Origin: Pseudokordiimonas caeni
Lineage (GTDB): Bacteria > Pseudomonadota > Alphaproteobacteria > Sphingomonadales > Kordiimonadaceae
DNA: 64,000 bases
Direction of reading: 5' to 3'
Assembly (NCBI RefSeq): GCF_026719705.1
Contig: NZ_JAPPRR010000001.1
Coordinates: 659,255 to 723,254, forward strand
A model generated the notes under the pieces. That model was not told the origin of the DNA. It did not search any database and worked only from the letters and a program-made list of their open reading frames with translations. Shown here in pieces: positions 28,105 to 35,981 of this stretch. Both the position numbers and the translations under genes were made by a program. The first letter of the stretch is position 1. Every line of letters starts with the position of its first letter.

Positions 28105-30090
28105 ATGTTCAAGAAGATACTGATCGCCAACCGTGGGGAAATCGCCTGCCGGGTCATCAAGACGGCCCGCCGCATGGGCATCAAGACGGTGGCTGTTTAT
28201 TCGGAAGCCGACCGTGACGCGCTGCATGTGGAAATGGCGGATGAGGCCGTGTTCATCGGCGCGCCTGCTGCCGCTGAAAGTTATCTCGTGGCCGAGAAAA
28301 TCCTGAAGGCCGCCAAGGATACGGGTGCTGAGGCGATCCATCCGGGCTACGGCTTCCTTTCCGAGCGTGCGGGCTTCGTGAAAGCGGTGCAGGAGGCGGG
28401 TCTCGCCTTCATCGGGCCGGACCCCAAGGCCATTGATGCCATGGGCGACAAGATCACGTCCAAAAAGCTCGCCGCTGAGGCTGGTGTCTCCACCGTGCCC
28501 GGTCACATGGGAATCATCAAGGACGCCGACGAAGCCGCGAAGATTTCGGCCGGGATCGGCTTCCCCGTCATGCTGAAGGCCTCGGCTGGCGGCGGCGGCA
28601 AGGGCATGCGGATCGCCTATAGCGAGACCGAGGCCCGCGAAGGCTTTATCTCGGCGCAGAACGAGGCGCGCTCGTCCTTCGGCGACGACCGCGTTTTCAT
28701 CGAGAAATTCGTTGAAGAGCCGCGCCATATTGAAATCCAGGTGCTGGGCGACAAGCATGGCAATGTGATTTATCTGGGCGAGCGGGAATGTTCGATCCAG
28801 CGCCGCCACCAGAAAGTGGTGGAGGAAGCCCCTTCGCCCTTCCTTGACGAAGCAACCCGCAAGGCGATGGGCGAGCAGGCCGTGGCACTGTCGAAAGCCG
28901 TGGACTATTGCAGCGCCGGCACGGTCGAATTCATCGTCGACAAGAACCGCAATTTCTATTTCCTGGAAATGAACACCCGCCTGCAGGTGGAGCATCCGGT
29001 GACCGAAGAAATCACCGGGATCGACCTTGTGGAGCAAATGATACGCGTGGCGAACGGCGAAAAGCTGAAGCTCACTCAGGCCGATGTGAAACTCAAGGGC
29101 TGGGCCATCGAGACGCGCGTTTACGCCGAAGATCCGCTCCGGGGCTTCCTGCCCTCGATCGGGCGCCTGACCCGTTATCTGCCGCCGAAGGAAGGCGACC
29201 ATGTGCGGGTCGACACGGGCGTTTATGAAGGTGCCGAGATTTCGATGTTCTACGATCCGATGATCGCCAAGCTCGTCACCATGGCGCCGACGCGGGATCA
29301 GGCAATTGCCCACCAGCGGCGTGCGCTCGACGAATATTACATCCGGGGTATCGCCCACAACATCCCGTTCCTCGCGTCCCTGATGGCGCATCCGCGCTTC
29401 CAATCCGGCAATATGACGACCGGCTTCATCGCTGAGGAATATCCCGATGGCTTCACGGGCGGCGCGATCACCGATGAGGTGCGCGAGGCGATGGTGGTGA
29501 CGGCCCTTTTCATGAACGCGGTTGAAAAATCCCGCGATACACAGGTTGGTGGCCAGATCGCCATGCCCATGGGGCCGCAGGAGATCAATTGGGTTGTCAG
29601 CATTGACGGCGACGATGTGGCAGCCAACATCCTGCCGATGGCCGACCATGCCGAGGTGCTCCTGGGTGCCAAGCGTATCCCGGTCCGCAGCGACTGGGTG
29701 CCGGGGGAGCCGATCTTCCGCGGCACCATCGGCGAGGTGGATTACGCGATGGAAATCGACCGACTGCCGCTTGGTTACCGGCTGACGACCGACGGCGTAA
29801 GCCGCGACTTGCGCGTGCTCACTGAACGCGCCGCCGCCCTTCACGCCCTGATGCCTGAAAAGCCGGAGCCCGATACCTCAAAATTCCTCCTCTGCCCCAT
29901 GCCGGGCCTTGTGGTGGCGGTGAATGTGGAGGCAGGTGATGAGGTGAAGGCGGGACAGGCGCTTGCCACCGTTGAAGCCATGAAAATGGAGAACATCCTG
30001 CGTGCGGCCAAGGATGCGACGGTCAAATCGGTGAAAGCGAAGGCGGGCGACAGCCTCGCCGTCGACGCCGTGATCATCGAGTTTGAATAA
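28105..30090 (+). CDS. pccA: Propionyl-CoA carboxylase alpha subunit (biotin carboxylase and carrier)
   Basis: A 661-residue protein with a biotin carboxylase half (MFKKILIANRGEIACRV start, ATP-grasp loop ASAGGGGKGMRIA, and the EMNTRLQVEHPVTE motif), a BT linker domain and a C-terminal biotinyl domain. The biotinylated lysine is Lys627 in EAMKMEN. Together with pccB it forms an alpha6beta6-type carboxylase. The DNA ends 173 bases before the next gene with a terminator-like inverted repeat. Methylcrotonyl-CoA carboxylase is the main alternative, but the BT-domain sequence and the partner favour PccA. Confidence 0.95.
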   Translation: MFKKILIANRGEIACRVIKTARRMGIKTVAVYSEADRDALHVEMADEAVFIGAPAAAESYLVAEKILKAAKDTGAEAIHPGYGFLSERAGFVKAVQEAGLAFIGPDPKAIDAMGDKITSKKLAAEAGVSTVPGHMGIIKDADEAAKISAGIGFPVMLKASAGGGGKGMRIAYSETEAREGFISAQNEARSSFGDDRVFIEKFVEEPRHIEIQVLGDKHGNVIYLGERECSIQRRHQKVVEEAPSPFLDEATRKAMGEQAVALSKAVDYCSAGTVEFIVDKNRNFYFLEMNTRLQVEHPVTEEITGIDLVEQMIRVANGEKLKLTQADVKLKGWAIETRVYAEDPLRGFLPSIGRLTRYLPPKEGDHVRVDTGVYEGAEISMFYDPMIAKLVTMAPTRDQAIAHQRRALDEYYIRGIAHNIPFLASLMAHPRFQSGNMTTGFIAEEYPDGFTGGAITDEVREAMVVTALFMNAVEKSRDTQVGGQIAMPMGPQEINWVVSIDGDDVAANILPMADHAEVLLGAKRIPVRSDWVPGEPIFRGTIGEVDYAMEIDRLPLGYRLTTDGVSRDLRVLTERAAALHALMPEKPEPDTSKFLLCPMPGLVVAVNVEAGDEVKAGQALATVEAMKMENILRAAKDATVKSVKAKAGDSLAVDAVIIEFE

Positions 30091-30200
30091 GGGGATGGGC
30101 GCTCTTGGTGGTTTGCCTCTGTTCCAAAATCCCTTTGGCAGCACACGTTGGGGGCGGGGCACATCAGCGACTGCTTATTGTAAAGATCTGGGTCCCGGAC

Positions 30201-30246
30201 TAAAAGCGGTAGTTCAACGGACCTGCGCCATGAAGCGCCGCTTTTA
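30201..30246 (+). terminator. Possible terminator between pccA and the acyltransferase gene
   Basis: TAAAAGCGG (30201-30209) pairs with CCGCTTTTA (30238-30246) across a 28-base loop that can partly fold. The T-run is part of the 3' arm. It may end pccA transcription, but it also lies only 18 bases before the next start, so it could instead be a leader structure. Confidence 0.4.
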
Positions 30247-30263
30247 AGTACGCCGAACAATCT

Positions 30264-31046
30264 ATGGATATCCTTGGACAAAATCTGGCTTTGCTCGCAG
30301 AGATTGGTTTCCCTGGCGGTCTTAAAGGATATAGCGATGTCCTTGGGAACGAGCCATTGGAGCGGATCCCCTTCGCAGACTTACCTGATGGCTGCGTGAC
30401 AGGGAGTTTTGACGACAGCAATTTCGTTTATACGTTCGGATCCTTAAAAAATCAGCAGAAGTTCAAGATCGGCCGCCATGGTCCCGCGTCGCCAGCGGTA
30501 AACTGCCACCTTGTGTTGCTTTCAGATGCAGGCAGCATGAAGATGCTGGTGGCAGGTGGTCATGCCCGGCTCTTCATCGGTGCCCGTACGAAAGCAAGCC
30601 TGGACCTGCGCATGTGGCGCTATCCGACGGTGGTAATTGGCGATGATACCACCATCAATGCCGCCCGGATCGTTGCAGATAAATCGGCTGTACTGATCGG
30701 AAAGGATTGTCTTTTTTCGGACAGCATTCTGATCCAGTCGAACGATCAGCACGGGATAATCGATATGAAGACGGGGGAGCTGCGTAATAAGCACCGACGC
30801 AGGACTGTGATTGGGGATCATGTGTGGGTCGGGCGACGCAGCATTGTCATGCCGGATGTGACTATCGGGCATGGTGCGATTGTGGCAACGGCAGCGGTTG
30901 TCACCGCCGATGTGCCGCCATTCGGCGTGGCGGGAGGTGTGCCGGCACGGCTGATTGGAGAGGACACCAGCTGGACGCGCGAGCCTTCTCGTCGCAATGA
31001 TCGGGAACAGGCTTTCTTCAATGCCCATTACCCGACAAAGGAATAA
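30264..31046 (+). CDS. Hexapeptide-repeat (left-handed beta-helix) acyltransferase
   Basis: A 260-residue protein whose C-terminal half carries hexapeptide repeats of the LbetaH acyltransferase fold, ending with the common signature VWVGRRSIVMPDVTIGHGA and the VPPFGVAGGVPARLIG tail seen in sugar and serine O-acetyltransferases. The N-terminal 100 residues do not resemble a domain I know. Acceptor and donor are unknown; acetyl-CoA and a cell-surface sugar are likely. It is followed by a sulfotransferase gene after 33 bases. Base composition is visibly more AT-rich than neighbouring operons, which suggests accessory origin. Confidence 0.82.
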   Translation: MDILGQNLALLAEIGFPGGLKGYSDVLGNEPLERIPFADLPDGCVTGSFDDSNFVYTFGSLKNQQKFKIGRHGPASPAVNCHLVLLSDAGSMKMLVAGGHARLFIGARTKASLDLRMWRYPTVVIGDDTTINAARIVADKSAVLIGKDCLFSDSILIQSNDQHGIIDMKTGELRNKHRRRTVIGDHVWVGRRSIVMPDVTIGHGAIVATAAVVTADVPPFGVAGGVPARLIGEDTSWTREPSRRNDREQAFFNAHYPTKE

Positions 31047-31079
31047 GCGACATTCAAGTGCAGGCCGTAAGAGTAAAAC

Positions 31080-31874
31080 ATGACGGACAAGGTTGAAAAC
31101 TCTCTGACAAGTGGGCAGCGGAAGCAATACTCGTTATCGATCGAGGAAATGCGAGGCATGCGACTGGAGAAACTCTTCAGTCCACGCGACTACAATGCCC
31201 ATATTTCAATCTCTATGAAGCACCGGTATGTCTATTTTCCAGTGGCTAAGGTGGCGACTACTTCGTTGATGAAGGCGCTGCAAATTTATGAAGTCGGCAA
31301 TCTGCCACAGGGGCTGGTGACGCAGCATCCGCGCGCCGAATATTCAAGCTGGATCAAACCCTACCAGCTGACCCCTGATATGCTGGACGATATTTTCTCG
31401 GCACCCGACTATTTCAAGTTCACTTTTGTGCGCAACCCATATGTCCGGCTTGTGTCGGCATGGAAAGACAAGATCAATGGTAATAGCAAGGAAAAGTCAC
31501 TGATCCTGAAGCTGATGGGGATGCCCCCCCAGGAAATCGAAGTGCCGATTTCCTTCGGGCAATTCGTGAAGGCTATCGCGGATCAACCCTTGCACAAGAT
31601 GGACCGGCACTGGCGACCACAGGCTCTTTGCTGCATGGCGCTTTGGGTGCAGCACGATTTCATCGGCAAGATGGAAAATTTCGATGCGGATATCGCTCAT
31701 GTTTCCGAGCGGATCGGTTTCGATATCAGCGCCACGTTCAACAACGGAACACAGGTTCACAGAACTGGTGCCAGCGAAACTTGGCGGAAAGAATATACGC
31801 CGGAGCTGAAAGGCATTGTTGCCAGGCTCTATGCCGAAGACTTTGCCCGCTTCGGCTACGATACGGAACTCTGA
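31080..31874 (+). CDS. Sulfotransferase family protein
   Basis: A 264-residue protein resembling the carbohydrate sulfotransferase group that uses PAPS. The 5'-phosphosulfate loop is FPVAKVATTSLMKAL (about residues 56-70) and the 3'-phosphate region is FTFVRNPYVRLVSAW (about 117-131). There is no signal peptide or membrane anchor, so it would act in the cytosol, for example on a nucleotide- or lipid-linked glycan. It lies beside an O-acyltransferase gene, and a glycan-modification role is inferred. G+C is lower than in the core genes nearby. Confidence 0.82.
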   Translation: MTDKVENSLTSGQRKQYSLSIEEMRGMRLEKLFSPRDYNAHISISMKHRYVYFPVAKVATTSLMKALQIYEVGNLPQGLVTQHPRAEYSSWIKPYQLTPDMLDDIFSAPDYFKFTFVRNPYVRLVSAWKDKINGNSKEKSLILKLMGMPPQEIEVPISFGQFVKAIADQPLHKMDRHWRPQALCCMALWVQHDFIGKMENFDADIAHVSERIGFDISATFNNGTQVHRTGASETWRKEYTPELKGIVARLYAEDFARFGYDTEL

Positions 31875-31892
31875 TAGGTAAAGGGGTTCATT

Positions 31893-32177
31893 ATGCAGGG
31901 CAGGATCGCCATCAAGGTCCGTATCCATGGCAAGGTCCAGGGTGTCTGGTATCGTGGCTGGACTGAGGGGGAAGCAAACCGGCTTGGTCTGCACGGCTGG
32001 GTCAGGAACCGCATCGATGGCACGGTGGAGGCATTGTTTGTGGGGAACGATACCCAGATCGAAACCATGCTGGCGCTGTGCCACGAAGGTCCGCCGGCCG
32101 CGCGGGTTGAAAAGGTCGTCACCGAGCCGGCGCAGGGGATTGCACCGGCACGCTTCGATGTGAAGCCGACTGTGTGA
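31893..32177 (+). CDS. acyP: Acylphosphatase
   Basis: A 94-residue acylphosphatase that hydrolyses acyl phosphates. The catalytic Arg and Asn are in the motifs GKVQGVWYRGW (Arg in YRG) and GWVRN, both of the family pattern. AAAGGGG provides a ribosome-binding site. It starts 19 bases after the sulfotransferase gene and ends 10 bases before the GFA gene start. Compared with the family it is full length and intact. Confidence 0.93.
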   Translation: MQGRIAIKVRIHGKVQGVWYRGWTEGEANRLGLHGWVRNRIDGTVEALFVGNDTQIETMLALCHEGPPAARVEKVVTEPAQGIAPARFDVKPTV

Positions 32178-32187
32178 GGAGGCGGTG

Positions 32188-32610
32188 ATGGTTCTTCATG
32201 GCGGCTGCCGGTGCGGGAATATTCATCTCGCCCTGAGCACAGATAGAGAAGTTGCGGCCTTCACCCCGCGTGCCTGCGACTGCGACTTCTGCATGGAACG
32301 TGGTGCAGCCTGGATGTCGGACCCTGCGGGATCCCTGCATCTGCAGGTGAAAGACCAGTCAGCGCTCGATCTGCAGCGGCAAGGCTCCGAAAGCGCAGAT
32401 TTCTGGGTATGCAGGGCATGCGGCACGCTCGTATGCGTGACGACCGAACTGGGTGGCAAGCGATATGCCGCCCTCAACGCGCAGATAATGGCGGACCGGG
32501 ATGCCTTTCAGGCAGCCGTACCTGCTTCACCGAAGCGTCTGGCGGCAGAGGAAAAGCAGGCACGCTGGACCAAGCTCTGGATCGGCCGGGTAAGTGTCCG
32601 ATTTGGCTGA
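32188..32610 (+). CDS. GFA/CENP-V-family zinc-binding protein
   Basis: A 140-residue protein of the GFA (glutathione-dependent formaldehyde-activating enzyme-like) family. Zinc-binding cysteines are visible in GGCRCGN, CDCDFC and CRACG. I chose ATG at 32188 over the GTG immediately upstream because the latter only adds one residue; GAGGAGGCGG precedes both. The formaldehyde activity of this family is not well supported generally, so I do not assign one. It abuts the convergent FkbM gene with no gap. Confidence 0.86.
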   Translation: MVLHGGCRCGNIHLALSTDREVAAFTPRACDCDFCMERGAAWMSDPAGSLHLQVKDQSALDLQRQGSESADFWVCRACGTLVCVTTELGGKRYAALNAQIMADRDAFQAAVPASPKRLAAEEKQARWTKLWIGRVSVRFG

Positions 32611-33753
32611 TCAGTCGGGCAGACAATAGAGGACGGTTTCGAGCCACGGGCTGTTGGAATGATGTCCGACTTCAAAGCGGTAGTCCGGCAACAGTTCGAT
32701 CAGTCTCTCTGGCAGCGTCACGATCTGCTCCGGGCCATGATAGATGCTGATGGCGAGGCGTGGCATGTCGGCGAGCAGCGTATTCCTGGCACCCTCGATC
32801 ACCATCGGTTCCGCACCTTCGACATCCAGCTTAATAAAGTCAACTTTGCCGGGCGCATGGGTAGTGCAGTAGCTGTCGATTGACGTCGCCTCTATGATCT
32901 TGCCGCCAGTGCCGCCTTCGACCACACGGCTGCTGGCCAGATTGGCCGGATTCACAAGGAAATTAAGGTTGGTATCGGTGCGCCACAGGGCTTTGGGAAC
33001 TTGTGTATACCGGCCCCTTTCGATCTCGGCGGCGAGGTCCGTATGGACCTGCAGGTGGGCGGACTGTGCAGCAATGGCGTCCGATGCGGGTTCGAAAGTG
33101 ACGATCCTGCCGTGGGCAGGCATGGCTCGCAGCATGGCGCGGGTGACAAGCCCCAAATTGCCTCCGCCTTCAAGCACGAGCGATGTCTGGGCGAAATCTC
33201 CATATTCAAAATAATGCTGGCGAACATAGGCATCGTCTTTGCCGTATGTCTTGTCCATGAAAGCATAAAAGTCGGCATGGCGCTGATGCAAGTCCGCCCC
33301 CGCTGCGAAACGCAGCCGGGTTAGGAAGCTGTAAATCCTCCGGGATCGCTCACTTGCAAGGCGTGGCAGGATTGCGTTGGCGCGCGCGATGAGGTCATCA
33401 GCATTTTCGGGGACTGTCTCAACAGGGCGAAAGACCAGCATGATGCCATCGAGGACACGAGCGCACACACCGAGACCTTGCAAATGGTGGCCGATTTCCC
33501 GCGCATATTGGTTTGCGATGACGATGGTGTCTGTCTCGATTAGATGCTGTGCATGGTCGGCGATGTTATAAAGCTGCGCGCCGGCCATCAGGCCGCCCGC
33601 AAAGCTTGTCAGATAGCCCTTGAAATGCTCGACCGGGCGACCTTCTGCTTCAAGGCTGTTCTTCAGCGACGCGGCTGCTGCGCCCGCCCCATAGATATAA
33701 TATGGTCCCTCGGGTATGTCGGCAGTGGTGCGGATGAAGCTGGAGAGGGGCAT
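32611..33753 (-). CDS. FkbM-family methyltransferase
   Basis: A 380-residue protein with a C-terminal FkbM-type SAM-dependent methyltransferase domain; the region VLEGGGNLGLVTRAML is the SAM-binding loop and IKLDVEGAEPMVIEGA is the family hallmark. The N-terminal 100 residues begin with a Rossmann-like YYIYGAGAAAASL segment, similar to a sugar-binding helper domain in surface-polysaccharide enzymes. It is transcribed 18 bases downstream of lipB. The substrate is unknown; methylation of a surface glycan is inferred from the family. Confidence 0.87.
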   Translation of the reverse strand: MPLSSFIRTTADIPEGPYYIYGAGAAAASLKNSLEAEGRPVEHFKGYLTSFAGGLMAGAQLYNIADHAQHLIETDTIVIANQYAREIGHHLQGLGVCARVLDGIMLVFRPVETVPENADDLIARANAILPRLASERSRRIYSFLTRLRFAAGADLHQRHADFYAFMDKTYGKDDAYVRQHYFEYGDFAQTSLVLEGGGNLGLVTRAMLRAMPAHGRIVTFEPASDAIAAQSAHLQVHTDLAAEIERGRYTQVPKALWRTDTNLNFLVNPANLASSRVVEGGTGGKIIEATSIDSYCTTHAPGKVDFIKLDVEGAEPMVIEGARNTLLADMPRLAISIYHGPEQIVTLPERLIELLPDYRFEVGHHSNSPWLETVLYCLPD

Positions 33754-33771
33754 ACGGGGACGGCTACCTGA

Positions 33772-34533
33772 TCAGAGCTTGAACACGGGATGGGTGTCTT
33801 CGATGGCGGCGACGGGAGCGGTCTTTTCCGGCGCATCGCCCATCGGCGGCAAGCGGGTGCCGTCCATCCCGAAAAGCGCTTCGAACTGTTCGCGCAGCGC
33901 CACGTCCACATCATCCATGGTAACGGGCAGGCCAAGGTCGGTCAGGCTTGTCACACCGTGTTCGGCGATGCCGCAGGGGATGATCCCACCGAAGTGGGAA
34001 AGATCGGGCTCCACATTGATGGCGATGCCATGGAAGGTGACCCACTGGCGCACGCGCACACCGATGGCGGCGATCTTGTCCTCGCGGCCTTGGCCGCGCT
34101 CCACCCACACGCCGACGCGCCCTTCGCGCCGTTCGCCCTTCACATTGAAGCTGGCGAGCGTGCCGATGATCAGTTCCTCGAGGCCGTGCACGAAGCGGCG
34201 CACATCCTTGCCGCGCTTCGTGAGGTCCAGCATGAAGTAAACCACCCGTTGGCCGGGGCCGTGGTAGGTATATTGCCCGCCGCGGCCGGCGTCATAAACG
34301 GGGAAACGGTCAGGGTCGATCAGGTCGGACGGGTCAGCACTGGTGCCGGCGGTGTAAAGTGGTGGATGCTCGACAAGCCAGACAAGCTCGCCTGCGGTGC
34401 CTTGCCTGATGGCCCTGACGCGGGCTTCCATGAAGGCGAGGGCATCCGGATAGTCCACAAGGCCGTCGGCGATGAGCCATTCGGTTTCGGGCAGCGGCAT
34501 CGCTTCATAGGGGAGGGCGGCGTTCTGGGGCAT
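33772..34533 (-). CDS. lipB: Octanoyl-[acyl-carrier-protein] transferase LipB
   Basis: A 253-residue lipoyl(octanoyl) transferase that moves octanoyl from ACP to lipoyl domains in the cytosol. Motifs seen are [11 protein letters not shown], the catalytic Lys in KIAAIGVRV and the catalytic Cys187 in IIPCGI. AGAAGGACAG lies upstream of its ATG. It is divergent from the fliN-like gene, with a 161-base promoter region, and is followed by an FkbM gene. Confidence 0.96.
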   Translation of the reverse strand: MPQNAALPYEAMPLPETEWLIADGLVDYPDALAFMEARVRAIRQGTAGELVWLVEHPPLYTAGTSADPSDLIDPDRFPVYDAGRGGQYTYHGPGQRVVYFMLDLTKRGKDVRRFVHGLEELIIGTLASFNVKGERREGRVGVWVERGQGREDKIAAIGVRVRQWVTFHGIAINVEPDLSHFGGIIPCGIAEHGVTSLTDLGLPVTMDDVDVALREQFEALFGMDGTRLPPMGDAPEKTAPVAAIEDTHPVFKL

Positions 34534-34594
34534 CTTTATCTGTCCTTCTCTCGTGCGCTTCTTTTAGCCGCCTCGCGGGTTTGCGCAAAGGCCG

Positions 34595-34611
34595 TTGGCA
34601 AATATCTTGCA
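34595..34611 (+). promoter_or_regulatory. Sigma-54 (-24/-12) promoter element
   Basis: The sequence TTGGCAAATATCTTGCA matches the sigma-54 consensus TTGGCACGN4TTGCW at every fixed position except CG at -18/-17. GG at 34597-34598 and GC at 34609-34610 have the required 10-base interval. It lies 84 bases before the fliN-like start. Motif match is seen; sigma-54 use is inferred. Confidence 0.78.
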
Positions 34612-34694
34612 TTTTCTGTGGCGCGTGAGTGTCTTATGATATTTATTGCCGTATGGCCCGCTTTCAATAGGGCCCCGGTTCCGGGAGAAAACGC

Positions 34695-34931
34695 GTGAGC
34701 GCCGTCAATCGAGTCGCCGTAGAGATCAGTGTCGTGCTTGGCCGCACCTATATGCCGGTTCGCCAGCTTCTGAAGATGGGGCGGGGTGCGGTGATCGACC
34801 TTGACGCCAAGCACGAGGACGAATGCTGGGTCTATGCGAACGGTGAACTGGTGGCCCGCGGCGAGATCATCATCATCGGCGACAAGATCGGTATCACGAT
34901 CACCCGGATGATGAGCGAACTGCAGGTCTGA
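34695..34931 (+). CDS. fliN: Stand-alone FliN/SpoA-domain protein (flagellar switch-like)
   Basis: A 78-residue protein consisting only of a SpoA/FliN C-terminal domain: VEISVVLGRTYMPVRQLLKMGRG, then LDAKHEDECWVYANGELVARGEI and the end GITITRMM. FliN is the C-ring protein of the flagellar motor. The start is GTG at 34695 with GGGAGA upstream. E. coli FliN is 137 residues with a poorly conserved N-terminus, so this is a minimal form. No other flagellar gene is present in the window, so it is an orphan. A sigma-54 element precedes it. It could also be a type III secretion C-ring homologue. Confidence 0.85.
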   Translation: MSAVNRVAVEISVVLGRTYMPVRQLLKMGRGAVIDLDAKHEDECWVYANGELVARGEIIIIGDKIGITITRMMSELQV

Positions 34932-34986
34932 TCGCCGCAGCTTTCCGCCGTTTTTGTCTCTATCTCAAAAAAATGCAAAATAGGGC

Positions 34987-35015
34987 TTGCTGACCCTGAA
35001 ACAAATTGGTAGCTA
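34987..35015 (+). promoter_or_regulatory. Promoter of tRNA-Leu
   Basis: TTGCTG (34987-34992) and TAGCTA (35010-35015) are separated by exactly 17 bases, with the tRNA 5' end 17 bases downstream. The predicted start is near 35022. The hexamers are imperfect matches to consensus, so the assignment is probable rather than certain. Confidence 0.55.
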
Positions 35016-35031
35016 AGCCCCCGTTCCGGTC

Positions 35032-35118
35032 GCGGTCGTGGCGGAATTGGTAGACGCGCAGCGTTGAGGTCGCTGTGGGGTAACACCCGTGGAAGTTCGA
35101 GTCTTCTCGACCGCACCA
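35032..35118 (+). tRNA. tRNA-Leu (anticodon GAG)
   Basis: An 87-base cloverleaf with acceptor GCGGTCG pairing with CGACCGC, the D arm TGGCGGAATTGGTAGACGC, anticodon stem CAGCG/CGCTG with loop TTGAGGT (anticodon GAG at 35066-35068), a long variable arm of leucine type and the T arm GGAAGTTCGAGTCTTC-like. The 3' ACCA is encoded. It reads CUC and CUU codons. It is transcribed alone and followed by terminator hairpins. Confidence 0.97.
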
Positions 35119-35119
35119 A

Positions 35120-35176
35120 TCTCCCGAAAGGGAGAACGGAAAAAAGGGTCCCGATCATCGGGGCCCTTTTTCGTTT
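35120..35176 (+). terminator. Terminator downstream of tRNA-Leu
   Basis: A first hairpin TCTCCC-GAAA-GGGAGA (35120-35135) is followed by a second, AAAAAGGGTCCCG pairing with CGGGGCCCTTTTT (one T-G wobble) ending about 35171 and followed by CGTTTTTG. The second has the full A-stem-U pattern of an intrinsic terminator. Confidence 0.85.
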
Positions 35177-35257
35177 TTGGGTGCGCAGCGGGTGGACAAG
35201 GCGATTGGCCTCCTGTTCAATGCCGCCAGTATTGTTGCCTTTCGGGAGGGGAAAATC

Positions 35258-35935
35258 ATGCAGGATAAAGTGATCGCTGTAACCGGTGCTGCGGGTGCGC
35301 TCGGGCGTGCCGTGTGCGACAAGCTCGCGGGGCTTGGCGCCAGCGTCGTCGGGATCGATCTTGCGCGCCTTACATCCGGCGGCGCCATCGTCACGGCTTG
35401 CGGCGGGGTGGACCTGACGAATACCGAAGCCGTGAACTCGGCCTTCGCCAAGATCGCAGCCGTACACCCGACCCTCGATGGCCTTGTAAATGTGGCGGGC
35501 GGCTTTGCGTGGGAGACGGTGGCGGACGGCTCCGACGAGACATGGGACCGGCTTTACCGCATGAATGTGCGCACGGCCCTTCTGGCATCGAAGGCAGCCT
35601 TGCCAACCCTGCGCCGTCCCGGTGGCAGCGTGGTCAATATCGGCGCTGCGGCCTCGCAGAAGGCAGATATGGGAATGGGGGGCTATGCAGCATCCAAGGC
35701 TGGCGTGTCGCGCCTCACCGAAAGCCTCGCAGCGGAATTGAAAGACGCCGGCGTGCGGGTGAATGCGGTGCTGCCATCGATCATCGATACACCGGCCAAC
35801 CGCAAGGACATGCCGGACGCCGATTTCAGCCGCTGGGTTACACCCGATGCGCTGGCGGATGCGATTGCGTTCCTCTTGTCCGATGCCGCGCGTGCGGTGA
35901 CCGGCGCGTTGCTGCCAGTCACCGGCCGGGTCTGA
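35258..35935 (+). CDS. Short-chain dehydrogenase/reductase
   Basis: A 225-residue SDR with the cofactor motif TGAAGALG near residues 9-16 and the active-site segment GGYAASKAG (Tyr-x3-Lys) around residue 147. I chose ATG at 35258, preceded by GGGAGGGG; the frame is open upstream only through the tRNA terminator. It is a single gene, convergent with the efflux operon (46 bases to its end). Substrate is not predictable from sequence. Confidence 0.88.
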   Translation: MQDKVIAVTGAAGALGRAVCDKLAGLGASVVGIDLARLTSGGAIVTACGGVDLTNTEAVNSAFAKIAAVHPTLDGLVNVAGGFAWETVADGSDETWDRLYRMNVRTALLASKAALPTLRRPGGSVVNIGAAASQKADMGMGGYAASKAGVSRLTESLAAELKDAGVRVNAVLPSIIDTPANRKDMPDADFSRWVTPDALADAIAFLLSDAARAVTGALLPVTGRV

Positions 35936-35981
35936 CCAGTCATATCAAGCCCGCGAGGCGCCTGAGCGGCGCGTCACACAT

